Positions 56,674 to 64,000 of a stretch of 64,000 nucleotides of DNA are shown one piece after another. Source of the DNA: Nocardioides lacusdianchii. Lineage in GTDB: Bacteria; Actinomycetota; Actinomycetes; Propionibacteriales; Nocardioidaceae. Where the stretch lies: assembly GCF_020102855.1 (NCBI RefSeq), contig NZ_JADHZD010000003.1:1-64000 (forward strand). The letters are read 5' to 3'. The position numbers and the translations under genes were made by a program. The notes under the pieces are model-generated. The model had not been told where the DNA came from. It did not search any database and saw only the letters and a program-made list of their open reading frames with translations. Each line of letters opens with the position of its first letter. The first letter of the stretch is position 1.

Positions 56674-57845
56674 GCCCCACCCCCGCCGATCCACGCGCGG
56701 ATCTCGTCGGCGTGCTGGTCGAGCAGGGGCGGGGCGACGTGGTCGCGCCGTGTGACCTCGGCGCCCTCGGCGTCGAAGAACCGCAGCGGCGGGCCCGGCA
56801 GGGTGATCCCGCCGAGGGTGGGGTGCTCGACGTCGACGAGCAGGCCCTGGCTGGCGACCTGGTCCCACTCGTAGACCTCGTCGAGGCTGCGGACCTTGCC
56901 CGCGGGGATCCCGATCTCGGCGAGGCGGGCCAGCAGCGGCTCGGCGTCCCACTCGGCGAAGGCCTGCTCGACGAGGGCGATCACGTCCTCGCGGCGCGCG
57001 ACGCGCTCGCCGTTGGTGGCCAGGCCCTCGGCGTCGGGGTCGAGGCCGAAGCCCGCGCAGAACTTCTTCCACAACCCCTCGCTGCCCAGCGCGATCTGCA
57101 CCGCGCCGTCGCGGCAGTGGAACAGGCCGTAGGGCGCGATCGAGGGGTGGTGATTGCCCTGCGCCCGGCCGACCTCGCCGGCCACGGTCCAGCGGGTGCC
57201 CTGGAAGGCGTGCACCCCGACGACCGAGGCCAGCAGGGACGTACGCACCACGGTGCCCTTGCCGGTGCGCTCGCGTTCGTGCAGCGCGGCCATCACTCCG
57301 TAGGCGCCGTACATCCCCGACAGCAGGTCCGCGATCGGTACGCCGACGCGCTGCGGGTCGTCGGGACCCGAGCCCGTCAGTGACATCAGGCCGGCCTCGC
57401 CCTGCGCGATCTGGTCGTAGCCGGCGCGGCCGCCCTCGGGGCCGTCGTGGCCGAAGCCGGTGATCGAGAGGACGACCAGGCGCGGGTTGCGGCGCATCAG
57501 CTCCTCGATCCCCAGGCCGAGGCGCTCGAGCACGCCGGTGCGGAAGTTCTCCACGAGCACGTCGGCGCGCTCGACCAGCCCGACCAGGACGTCCTTGTCG
57601 GCCTCGTCCTTGAGGTCGAGGGCGATGGACTCCTTGTTGCGGTTGGTGCAGAGGAAGTAGGTCGACTGGCGCGCGTCGGGGTCGCCGACGAACGGCGGTC
57701 CCCAACCGCGGGTGTCGTCGCCGCTGCCGGGCGCCTCCACCTTGATCACGCGGGCACCGAGGTCGCCCAGCATCTGCGTGGCGTGCGGTCCGGCGAGCGC
57801 GCGGGTGAGGTCGACGACGAGCAGGTCGGAGAGGGGGCCGGTCAT
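56670..57845 (-). CDS. CaiB/BaiF family CoA-transferase
   Basis: 391 residues from ATG 57845 with GGAGG nine bases upstream. LLVVDLTRALAGPHATQMLG, LGARVIKVEAPGSGDDTRGW, NRNKESIALDLK and VLVENFRTGVLERLGLG are type III CoA-transferase motifs; the catalytic Asp is expected in a GYDQIAQGEAGLMSLTG segment (about 155). It moves CoA between carboxylic acids. Operon with the carboxyltransferase suggests an acyl-CoA activation and carboxylation or degradation pathway. Confidence 0.9.
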   Translation of the reverse strand: MTGPLSDLLVVDLTRALAGPHATQMLGDLGARVIKVEAPGSGDDTRGWGPPFVGDPDARQSTYFLCTNRNKESIALDLKDEADKDVLVGLVERADVLVENFRTGVLERLGLGIEELMRRNPRLVVLSITGFGHDGPEGGRAGYDQIAQGEAGLMSLTGSGPDDPQRVGVPIADLLSGMYGAYGVMAALHERERTGKGTVVRTSLLASVVGVHAFQGTRWTVAGEVGRAQGNHHPSIAPYGLFHCRDGAVQIALGSEGLWKKFCAGFGLDPDAEGLATNGERVARREDVIALVEQAFAEWDAEPLLARLAEIGIPAGKVRSLDEVYEWDQVASQGLLVDVEHPTLGGITLPGPPLRFFDAEGAEVTRRDHVAPPLLDQHADEIRAWIGGGGA

Positions 57846-57990
57846 GCGGGCCATCCTCCCGCAGGGTCTCCGAGGGCTGCCACGGCAACTTCCGACGCGA
57901 CCGGACACCCGTGACTGGCAGAACGGCTTCCCCGCACGCGTGCGCAGTCCCTAGGATCAAGCTCACACACAAATCACTCGGGGGTTCACC

Positions 57991-58044
57991 ATGAAGGTCT
58001 TCACGACACTGGCGCTGGTCGTCCTTGCGACGCTCTTGGCGTGA
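57991..58044 (+). CDS. 17-residue hydrophobic micro-ORF
   Basis: ATG 57991, with GGGGG a few bases upstream, encodes MKVFTTLALVVLATLLA and stops at TGA 58042-58044. It looks like a bare membrane or signal peptide. It could be a real micropeptide, the leader of the next gene, or the scar of a lost secreted protein. Confidence 0.3.
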   Translation: MKVFTTLALVVLATLLA

Positions 58045-58113
58045 CCTCGACCCCGCACTCCACAGTGTGTTGGTAGCGGGAGTTCTCTGCCCGCCACCGG
58101 CCCGCAGCACGCA

Positions 58114-58884
58114 GTGACCCTGCTCGAGGGCATCCTGGTCGTCGCGACCGGATTCGGCGCCGGCGTGCTGTCATCCACGGTCGGGGTCGCCTCCCTGCTC
58201 AGCTTCCCGGTCCTGGTCGCCCTCGGGCTGCCGCCGGTCGTCGCCAACGTCTCCAACACCCTCGGCCTGATCCCCGGCGGCCTGGGCGGCGTCCTGGGCT
58301 ATCGCGACGAGGTCCGCGAGGCCGGCCCGATCGCCCGGGCGATCGTCCTCGTCTGCGCCCTCGGGGCCGTCGCCGGGGCAGCACTGCTGCTCGGCCTGCC
58401 TCCCGGCGTCTTCGAGGCGATCGTGCCGTGGCTGATCCTCTTCACCTGCCTGCTGGTCGGCGTACAGCCCCGGATCGCCCGGTGGCTGCGCGAGCGCCAT
58501 GAGGCACGCCACGGCGAGGTGCGCGCCGAGCGCCGCCACATGTCCCCCGCCACGACGGCGTTCGCCACCGTGACCGGCGTCTACGGCGGCTACTTCGGCG
58601 CCGGGGCCGGCGTCATGATGGTCGCCGTCCTCGGGCTCGGGACCGACCTCGAGCTCCGGGTGGTGAACGGCCTCAAGACGCTGTCGCTGATGGTCGGCAA
58701 CATCGTCGCGGGCCTCATCTTCATCGTCGTGGCCGAGCCGCGCTGGGACGTCGTGGTGACGCTCGCGGCAGGCTCCCTGGTCGGCGGCTACGTCGGCGCC
58801 CGGATCGGGCGCAAGCTGCCCGACGCGGTCTTCCGCTGGGCCGTCGTGGCCGCCGGCGTGGTCGCCGCGCTGCTGCTGTTCTGA
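58114..58884 (+). CDS. TSUP (TauE/SafE) family permease
   Basis: 256 residues from GTG 58114; no clear ribosome-binding site. About eight helices in two repeats. The duplicated glycine-rich motifs GILVVATGFGAGVLSSTVGV and GVYGGYFGAGAGVMMVAVLG are typical of TSUP transporters, which export sulfite or organosulfonates or similar anions. The substrate is unknown. Confidence 0.85.
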   Translation: MTLLEGILVVATGFGAGVLSSTVGVASLLSFPVLVALGLPPVVANVSNTLGLIPGGLGGVLGYRDEVREAGPIARAIVLVCALGAVAGAALLLGLPPGVFEAIVPWLILFTCLLVGVQPRIARWLRERHEARHGEVRAERRHMSPATTAFATVTGVYGGYFGAGAGVMMVAVLGLGTDLELRVVNGLKTLSLMVGNIVAGLIFIVVAEPRWDVVVTLAAGSLVGGYVGARIGRKLPDAVFRWAVVAAGVVAALLLF

Positions 58885-58890
58885 CCCGCG

Positions 58891-58942
58891 CCGGACGTCA
58901 TGGCCGGTGGTTGCCCGGACGACCACTCGCCATGACGTCCGG
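58891..58942. terminator. Bidirectional terminator between convergent genes
   Basis: Arms CCGGACGTCATGGC (58891-58904) and its complement (58929-58942), perfect over 14 bp, with some further pairing in the loop. It lies between the permease stop (58884) and the GDH stop (58963), which converge. Confidence 0.7.
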
Positions 58943-58962
58943 GCCTCAGGTCGAGGCGTCCG

Positions 58963-61900
58963 TCAGGACAGCAGGCCGCGCACCACCCGCAGGCCCACCG
59001 ACAGCCGGGCCAGCTCGGCGGTCTCCTCGCGGCAGATCTCCTCGAGGGTGGCACTGGCACGGGCGACCAGCTCCTCCTCGGAGTCCTCCCACGCAGCGAC
59101 CCGCGCCGGGGCGCTGTCGTCGGCACTCGTCGACTCCAGCACCTGCGCGGTGAGCTGCTGGTGCACGCCGTAGAGGTCGTCGCGGACCGCGGCGCGCGCC
59201 ATGGTCTGCCACCGGTCGTCGCGCGGCAGCGCGAAGATGCGCTCGACCAGCGCGGGCAGGCCCAGCCGCTCACCGAGGGCGAAGTGGACGCGGGCCACCT
59301 CCACCGGGTCGAGGCCGAGCCGGTCGGCGGTCTCCACGATCCCGAGCAGGGCGTACGCCGACGCCAGCACCGCGACGCGCGAGGCGAGGTCGGCGGGCAC
59401 GCCGTGGTCGGTGAGCCGCTTCTCGCGGGCGCGGTAGTCGTCGAGCTCGCGGCCGCTCATGATGCCGGGCAGCTCGGCCATCACCGTCTGCACCGGGCCG
59501 CGGAAGAACTCCACGGTCGCGCTCGAGTCCAGCGGGGGCCGGCGGTTGGTGACCAGCCAGCGCGACGCGCGCTCGACCAGGGTGCGCATCTCGATGCGCA
59601 TCCGGGTCTGGCGCTCGGCCGGCACCTGGTTGTCGAGGGCGGCGATCTCCTGGCGCAGCGGCAGCGAGCCGAAGATCTCGCGAGCCACGAAGTTCGCGCG
59701 GGTCAGGTCGGCCGGGCTCGCACCGGTCTCGCCCTGGAGCCGTGGCCAGAAGGTCATGCCGGCACCGTTGACGAGGTCGTTGACGACCTGGGTCACGATG
59801 ATCTCGCGGCGCAGCGGGTGGTCCTCGATCGCCTGCTGGAGGTCGGGCACCATCTGCTTCGGGAAGTACGCCAGCAGGTCCTCGCGCAGGTAGGGGTCGT
59901 CGGGCAGGTCCGAGCCGATCAGCTCGTCGGCCAGCACGATCTTGGTCCACGCCATCAGCACCGAGAGCTCCGGCGCCGACAGCGCCTGCTTGCGGTCGAG
60001 GCGGCGCTTGACCTGGCGCGTGCTGGGCAGCCCCTCGAGCTCCCGGTTGAGCACGCCGCGCTTCTCCAGGGCCCGCATCCACTCCTCGTGCACGTGCAGG
60101 AGCGACGGCGCGTGGGCCTCGGCGTTGGCGAGCGCGAGGTTCTGCTCGTAGTTGTCGCGCAGCACCAGCGAGCCGACCTCGTCGGTCATCTCGGCGAGCA
60201 GCACGTTGCGCGCCGACTCGTCCATCGCACCCGAGCGCACCACGCGGTCGAGCAGGATCTTGATGTTGACCTCGTGGTCGGAGGTGTCCACCCCGGCGGA
60301 GTTGTCGATGAAGTCGGTGTTCATCCGACCGCCCTTGCCGCCGGCGCCGTAGCGGGCGTACTCCACCCGGCCGAGCTGGGTGAAGCCGAGGTTGCCGCCC
60401 TCGCCGATGCAGCGGGCGCGCAGGTCCTCGCCGTTGACGCGGATGGCGTCGTTGGCCTTGTCGCCGGCGTCGGCGTCGGTCTCCTCCGACGACTTCACGT
60501 AGGTGCCGATGCCGCCGTTCCACAGCAGGTCGACCGGCGCCAGCAGGATCGCCTTCATCAGCTCGACCGGCGTGAGCGCGGTGACGCCGGAGCCGAGGCC
60601 GAGCACCTCGCGCACCTGCGCGGAGACCGGGATCGACTTCGCCGAGCGCGGCCACACGCCGCCGCCCTCGGAGATCAGCGAGGTGTCGTAGTCCTTCCAG
60701 CTCGATCGCGGGAGATCGAAGAGCCGGCGCCGCTCGGCGTAGGACGACGCGGCGTCGGGCGCCGGGTCGATGAAGATGTCGCGGTGGTCGAACGCCGCGA
60801 CCAGCCGGGTGTGCTCGGAGCAGAGCATGCCGTTGCCGAAGACGTCGCCGGACATGTCACCGATGCCGACCGCGGTGAAGTCCTCGCGCTGGCAGTCGAT
60901 GCCCATCTCGCGGAAGTGGCGCTGCACCGAGACCCACGCACCTCGGGCGGTGATGCCCATCGCCTTGTGGTCGTAGCCGACGGAGCCGCCGGAGGCGAAG
61001 GCGTCGCCGAGCCAGAAGCCGTAGTCCTTGGCCACGCCGTTGGCGATGTCGGAGAAGGTCGCGGTGCCCTTGTCGGCGGCCACCACGAGGTAGGAGTCGT
61101 CGCCGTCGTGACGCACCACCCCGGTCGGCGGCACGGTCTCGCCGTCGACGAGGTTGTCGGTGATGTCGAGCAGGCCGGAGATGAAGGTCTTGTAGCAGGC
61201 CACGCCCTCGGCCAGCCACGCGTCGCGGTCGGAGGGGTCGGGCAGCTGCTTGCAGAAGAACGCGCCCTTCGCACCGACCGGCACGATCACGGTGTTCTTC
61301 ACCATCTGCGCCTTGACCAGGCCGAGCACCTCGGTACGGAAGTCGTCGCGTCGGTCCGACCAGCGCAGGCCACCGCGGGCGACCGAGCCGAAGCGCAGGT
61401 GCGAGCCCTCCACGCGCGGGCTGTAGACGAAGATCTCGTAGCGCGGGCGCGGCTCGGGCAGGTCGGGGATCGCCGACGGCTCGAGCTTGAAGGAGATGTA
61501 GTTGTGCACCTGCCCTTCGGCGGTGCGCTGGAAGAAGTTCGTGCGGAGCGTGGCGCGCACGAGCGTGCGGTAGGAGCGCAGGATGCGGTCGTGGTCGAGG
61601 CTCACCACGTCGTCGAGCGCCTTGGCCAGTCGCTCCTCGATCGCCTCGACCTTGGCGGTGCGGGCCTCGGCGTCGGCCTCGAGCGCGCGGTCGCCGCGAC
61701 CGGGGTCGAAGCGCGCCTCGAAGAGCTCGACGAGCAGCCGCGTGATGTCGACGTTGTTGCGCAGCGCCTCCTCGATGTAGTCGAGGGCGAAGGGCGAGTT
61801 GCCCTGCTTGAGGTACTTCGCGTAGGCCCGCAGCACCGTGGCCTGGCGCCACGTCAGCCCGGCGGCGAGGACGAGCTGGTTGAAGCCGTCGATCTCGTTG

Positions 61901-63825
61901 TAGCCGTCCCACACCGCCCGCAGCGCCTCGGCGAAGAGGGTGCGCTCGTGGGGCGGGAGCGTACGCCCGTGGCGCAGGCCGAACTCGTAGATGTAGGTGG
62001 GCCGGCCCAGGCCCGCGAGCTCGTAGGGGCGCTCGTCGACGACCTCGACGCCCATCGAGGTGAGCATCGGGAGCATCGTGCTCAGGGAGAGCGGCTCACC
62101 GACGCGGAAGACCTTGAGGCGCGACTCGCCGCGGCGGTAGAGGCCGGACTGCTGGTCCTGGTCGAAGAGCGCGAGGTCGATGCCCACCGGGCCCTCGATC
62201 GCCTCGATGCGGCCGACGTCGGCAGACCCGCGCTGGGGCTGGTAGTCCTCCTTGTAGGCCTCGGGGAACGCGTCGGCCCAGGCCCTGGCCAGCCGCGACC
62301 CGCGGTCCTCGCCGTACTCGCCCACCACGGCGGCCATGAAGTCGTCGCGCCACGAGCGCGACGCCTCGGTCAGGCGGCGCTCGAGGTCGGGGACGTTGAT
62401 CTCGGGGATGTGGTCGCCCTTGGGCGGGTGGACGACGAAGTGCACGCGCGCGGTGGTGGACTCGTTGACGCGGGCGGTGAACTCGACGTGCTCGCCGCCG
62501 AGGTCCTCGCGCAGGATGTCGGAGAAGCGCTCGCGCACGGCGGTGCTGTAGCGGTCGCGCGGCAGGTAGACCAGGACCGAGACGTAGCGGCCGTAGGTGT
62601 CGCGGCGCACGAAGGCCCGCAGCTGGCGACGCTCGCGGGCGAACATCACGTCCTGTGCGATCGGGGCGAGCTCGTCGGGCGAGGTGTGGAACAGCTCGTC
62701 GCGGGGGTAGTTCTCCAGGGTGTCCATCAGCGCCTTGCCGGCGTGGCTGCGCGGGTCGAAGCCGGCGTGGCGCATCACCTCGGTGACCTTCGAGCGCAGC
62801 ACCGGGATGCGGGTGACGGACTCGGTGTAGGCCGCGCTCGAGAACAGGCCGAGGAAGCGGCGCTCACCGACGACCTCGCCGTCCGCGCCGAACGTCTTGA
62901 CGCCGACGTAGTCGAGGTAGGCCGGGCGGTGCACGGTCGCGCGGGAGTTGGCCTTGGCCAGCACCAGCAGCGTCTTCTCGCGGGCCTTGGCCTTCGCCAG
63001 CGGCGGCAGCTTGGCGAACGAGCTCGACAGGTCCTGGTCGCTGCGCAGGATGCCGAGCCCGGAGCCGGGCACGGCGCGCAGCCCGCACTCGTCGGGCGCC
63101 CCCTGCTCGGCCTCGAGCAGGTACTCGCGGTAGCCGAGGAACGTGAAGTGGTCGTCGGCCAGCCAGGTGAGGAAGTCGCGGCCCTCGCGCAGCTCGGCGT
63201 CCGCCAGCGGCGGCGGGTCCTGGTCGAGCTGGTCGACCACGGCCAGCACCTGGGCGTGCATCTTGGCCCAGTCCTCCACCGACTCGCGTACGTCGCGCAG
63301 CACCCGCTGCACGCCCTCGGTGATCTCGGCGGCCTCGTCGTCGTCGGTGCGGTCGATCTCCACGTGCATCCAGGACTCGGCACCGGACTCGGCGGTGCCG
63401 GCACGCGGCTCGACGACGTGGACGGCCACCTCCTGCAGCTCGCCGGTGATGTCGCGCTCGACCGTGAACTGCGGGTGGATCACCGCGTGCACGTTGTGGC
63501 CCTGGCGGTTGAGCTCCATGGTCACCGAGTCGACGAGGAACGGCATGTCGTCGGTGACGACCTCGACGACCGAGCGGCCCGAGGCCGACCAGCCGGACTC
63601 GGCGCTCGTGGGCGTGACGACGCGGACCGCGGCGGTGCCCTGCGGCCGGGAGGCAGCCAGCTCGCGGTGCGAGGCGACAGCACCGAGCAGGTCCTCCGGC
63701 GAACGCTCGGCGACCTCCTCCGGTGCGACGTGCCGGTAGTAGGCGCGGAGCAGGTCACCCCATGCGGGGCGAGCCCGGGTCGCGGCGTCGAGCTGCTGGT
63801 CCTTGGTCTCCTCGGGCGTGGCCAC
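58963..63825 (-). CDS. gdh: NAD-dependent glutamate dehydrogenase, large type
   Basis: 1620 residues from GTG 63825. The 180 kDa class (GdhZ/Gdh2 type) that converts glutamate to 2-oxoglutarate and ammonia in catabolism. N-terminal regulatory part about 1-700 (ACT-like FLVDSVTMELNRQGHNVHAV), then the catalytic core: RFGSVARGGLRWSDRRDDFR, KNTVIVPVGAKGAFFCKQLP with the active Lys region, GIGDMSGDVFGNGMLCSEHT for NAD binding, and GGNLGFTQLGRVEYARYGAG. The long C-terminal helical part is family specific. Well conserved and complete; it occupies the last 5 kb. Confidence 0.95.
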   Translation of the reverse strand: MATPEETKDQQLDAATRARPAWGDLLRAYYRHVAPEEVAERSPEDLLGAVASHRELAASRPQGTAAVRVVTPTSAESGWSASGRSVVEVVTDDMPFLVDSVTMELNRQGHNVHAVIHPQFTVERDITGELQEVAVHVVEPRAGTAESGAESWMHVEIDRTDDDEAAEITEGVQRVLRDVRESVEDWAKMHAQVLAVVDQLDQDPPPLADAELREGRDFLTWLADDHFTFLGYREYLLEAEQGAPDECGLRAVPGSGLGILRSDQDLSSSFAKLPPLAKAKAREKTLLVLAKANSRATVHRPAYLDYVGVKTFGADGEVVGERRFLGLFSSAAYTESVTRIPVLRSKVTEVMRHAGFDPRSHAGKALMDTLENYPRDELFHTSPDELAPIAQDVMFARERRQLRAFVRRDTYGRYVSVLVYLPRDRYSTAVRERFSDILREDLGGEHVEFTARVNESTTARVHFVVHPPKGDHIPEINVPDLERRLTEASRSWRDDFMAAVVGEYGEDRGSRLARAWADAFPEAYKEDYQPQRGSADVGRIEAIEGPVGIDLALFDQDQQSGLYRRGESRLKVFRVGEPLSLSTMLPMLTSMGVEVVDERPYELAGLGRPTYIYEFGLRHGRTLPPHERTLFAEALRAVWDGYNEIDGFNQLVLAAGLTWRQATVLRAYAKYLKQGNSPFALDYIEEALRNNVDITRLLVELFEARFDPGRGDRALEADAEARTAKVEAIEERLAKALDDVVSLDHDRILRSYRTLVRATLRTNFFQRTAEGQVHNYISFKLEPSAIPDLPEPRPRYEIFVYSPRVEGSHLRFGSVARGGLRWSDRRDDFRTEVLGLVKAQMVKNTVIVPVGAKGAFFCKQLPDPSDRDAWLAEGVACYKTFISGLLDITDNLVDGETVPPTGVVRHDGDDSYLVVAADKGTATFSDIANGVAKDYGFWLGDAFASGGSVGYDHKAMGITARGAWVSVQRHFREMGIDCQREDFTAVGIGDMSGDVFGNGMLCSEHTRLVAAFDHRDIFIDPAPDAASSYAERRRLFDLPRSSWKDYDTSLISEGGGVWPRSAKSIPVSAQVREVLGLGSGVTALTPVELMKAILLAPVDLLWNGGIGTYVKSSEETDADAGDKANDAIRVNGEDLRARCIGEGGNLGFTQLGRVEYARYGAGGKGGRMNTDFIDNSAGVDTSDHEVNIKILLDRVVRSGAMDESARNVLLAEMTDEVGSLVLRDNYEQNLALANAEAHAPSLLHVHEEWMRALEKRGVLNRELEGLPSTRQVKRRLDRKQALSAPELSVLMAWTKIVLADELIGSDLPDDPYLREDLLAYFPKQMVPDLQQAIEDHPLRREIIVTQVVNDLVNGAGMTFWPRLQGETGASPADLTRANFVAREIFGSLPLRQEIAALDNQVPAERQTRMRIEMRTLVERASRWLVTNRRPPLDSSATVEFFRGPVQTVMAELPGIMSGRELDDYRAREKRLTDHGVPADLASRVAVLASAYALLGIVETADRLGLDPVEVARVHFALGERLGLPALVERIFALPRDDRWQTMARAAVRDDLYGVHQQLTAQVLESTSADDSAPARVAAWEDSEEELVARASATLEEICREETAELARLSVGLRVVRGLLS

Positions 63826-63900
63826 CCACCGACCATAGGACCCGCCGTGTGACGCTCACAACAGGGGGGTGGAGGCTGTTGCTGGGCCATGATGGGTGCC

Positions 63901-64000
63901 ATGAAGAAGCTCTCCAAGAAGCTCACCTACGACGCCTCCGCCGACGCCGTGGCCGCCATGCTCGACGACCCCGCCTTCCGCGAGGCGGTGCTCGAGCGCC
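63901..64000 (+). CDS. DUF2505-like protein, N-terminal fragment
   Basis: The gene runs off the right edge; 33 residues are visible. MKKLSKKLTYDASADAVAAM with LDDPAFREAVLER fits the start of DUF2505 (SRPBCC-like fold) proteins common in Nocardioides-type actinobacteria. ATG 63901 is used; in-frame ATGs at 63889 and 63892 are possible. It is divergent from gdh. Confidence 0.6.
   Translation, partial: MKKLSKKLTYDASADAVAAMLDDPAFREAVLER

Noticed and set aside
56674-58110. Upstream extension of the carboxyltransferase frame
   Set aside because: Overlaps the CoA-transferase gene entirely and is Arg/Pro/Gly low-complexity. The GTG at 56673 overlaps the CoA-transferase stop and is the natural start.
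59161-63852. A 1563-codon open frame opposite glutamate dehydrogenase
   Set aside because: A GC-rich shadow of the gdh gene. Its composition is Val/Arg/Gly/Leu-rich with no domain, whereas the minus strand gives a textbook family member.

Overview
The window is high-GC DNA (GTG starts, GTGA/ATGA gene overlaps, Ku plus separate LigD-type polymerase and ligase, a 180 kDa-type NAD-glutamate dehydrogenase, MocR, BTAD and TadA-type genes). This fits an actinobacterium of the Nocardioides type; the genus is inference. It has three zones. (1) 1-10.7 kb holds mostly minus-strand stress and ion genes: a MocR tail, a decayed UPF0114 gene, a baeRF3-like protein, a complete Mrp Na+/H+ antiporter operon (fused A/B, then C-G) and a CaxA-type Ca2+/cation antiporter. 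(2) About 11.4-50.1 kb is a large integrated element. (3) 50.1-64 kb is ordinary chromosome: a truncated cpaF/tadA, an OmpR response regulator, the Ku/LigD-type end-joining genes, a fused acyl-CoA carboxyltransferase with a CoA-transferase, a TSUP permease, NAD-GDH and the start of a DUF2505-like gene.

The element carries a type IV secretion (conjugation) apparatus: VirD4/TraG coupling ATPase, VirB4-like ATPase, SCO6880-family protein, VirB6-like membrane protein, small pilin-like membrane protein, a secreted cell-wall hydrolase and accessory P-loop proteins. It also carries a full Tad-type pilus locus (CpaB-like, CpaE-like, TadA, TadB, TadC, Flp-like pilin, three TadE/G-like pseudopilins and a LysM-BTAD regulator). 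A large serine recombinase sits at the right edge, and its start lies 3 bp from a chromosomal cpaF that stops early. The missing 3' part of cpaF is not seen anywhere in the window. The left end of the element is therefore undefined, and it may lie beyond the left edge.

Two later insertions sit inside the element. One is a plus-strand module (18.4-23.1 kb: tyrosine recombinase, small HTH protein, eight-CxxC/degenerate recombinase, ankyrin cargo) that separates virB4 from the hydrolase gene and is bounded by a 10-bp direct repeat. The other is an IS256-family element (45.07-46.47 kb) with a 9-bp target duplication.

The most striking observation is a repeated promoter-like motif, TGTCCGATC, 13 bases, GTTGC, present six times, only inside the element and each time upstream of an element gene or operon in the correct orientation. 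In four of the six cases an ATG begins exactly 10 bases after GTTGC, as expected for leaderless mRNAs. The element encodes a protein resembling an ECF sigma factor (30571-31425). A testable model is that this protein drives one regulon that switches on the T4SS, the Tad locus and three accessory genes together.
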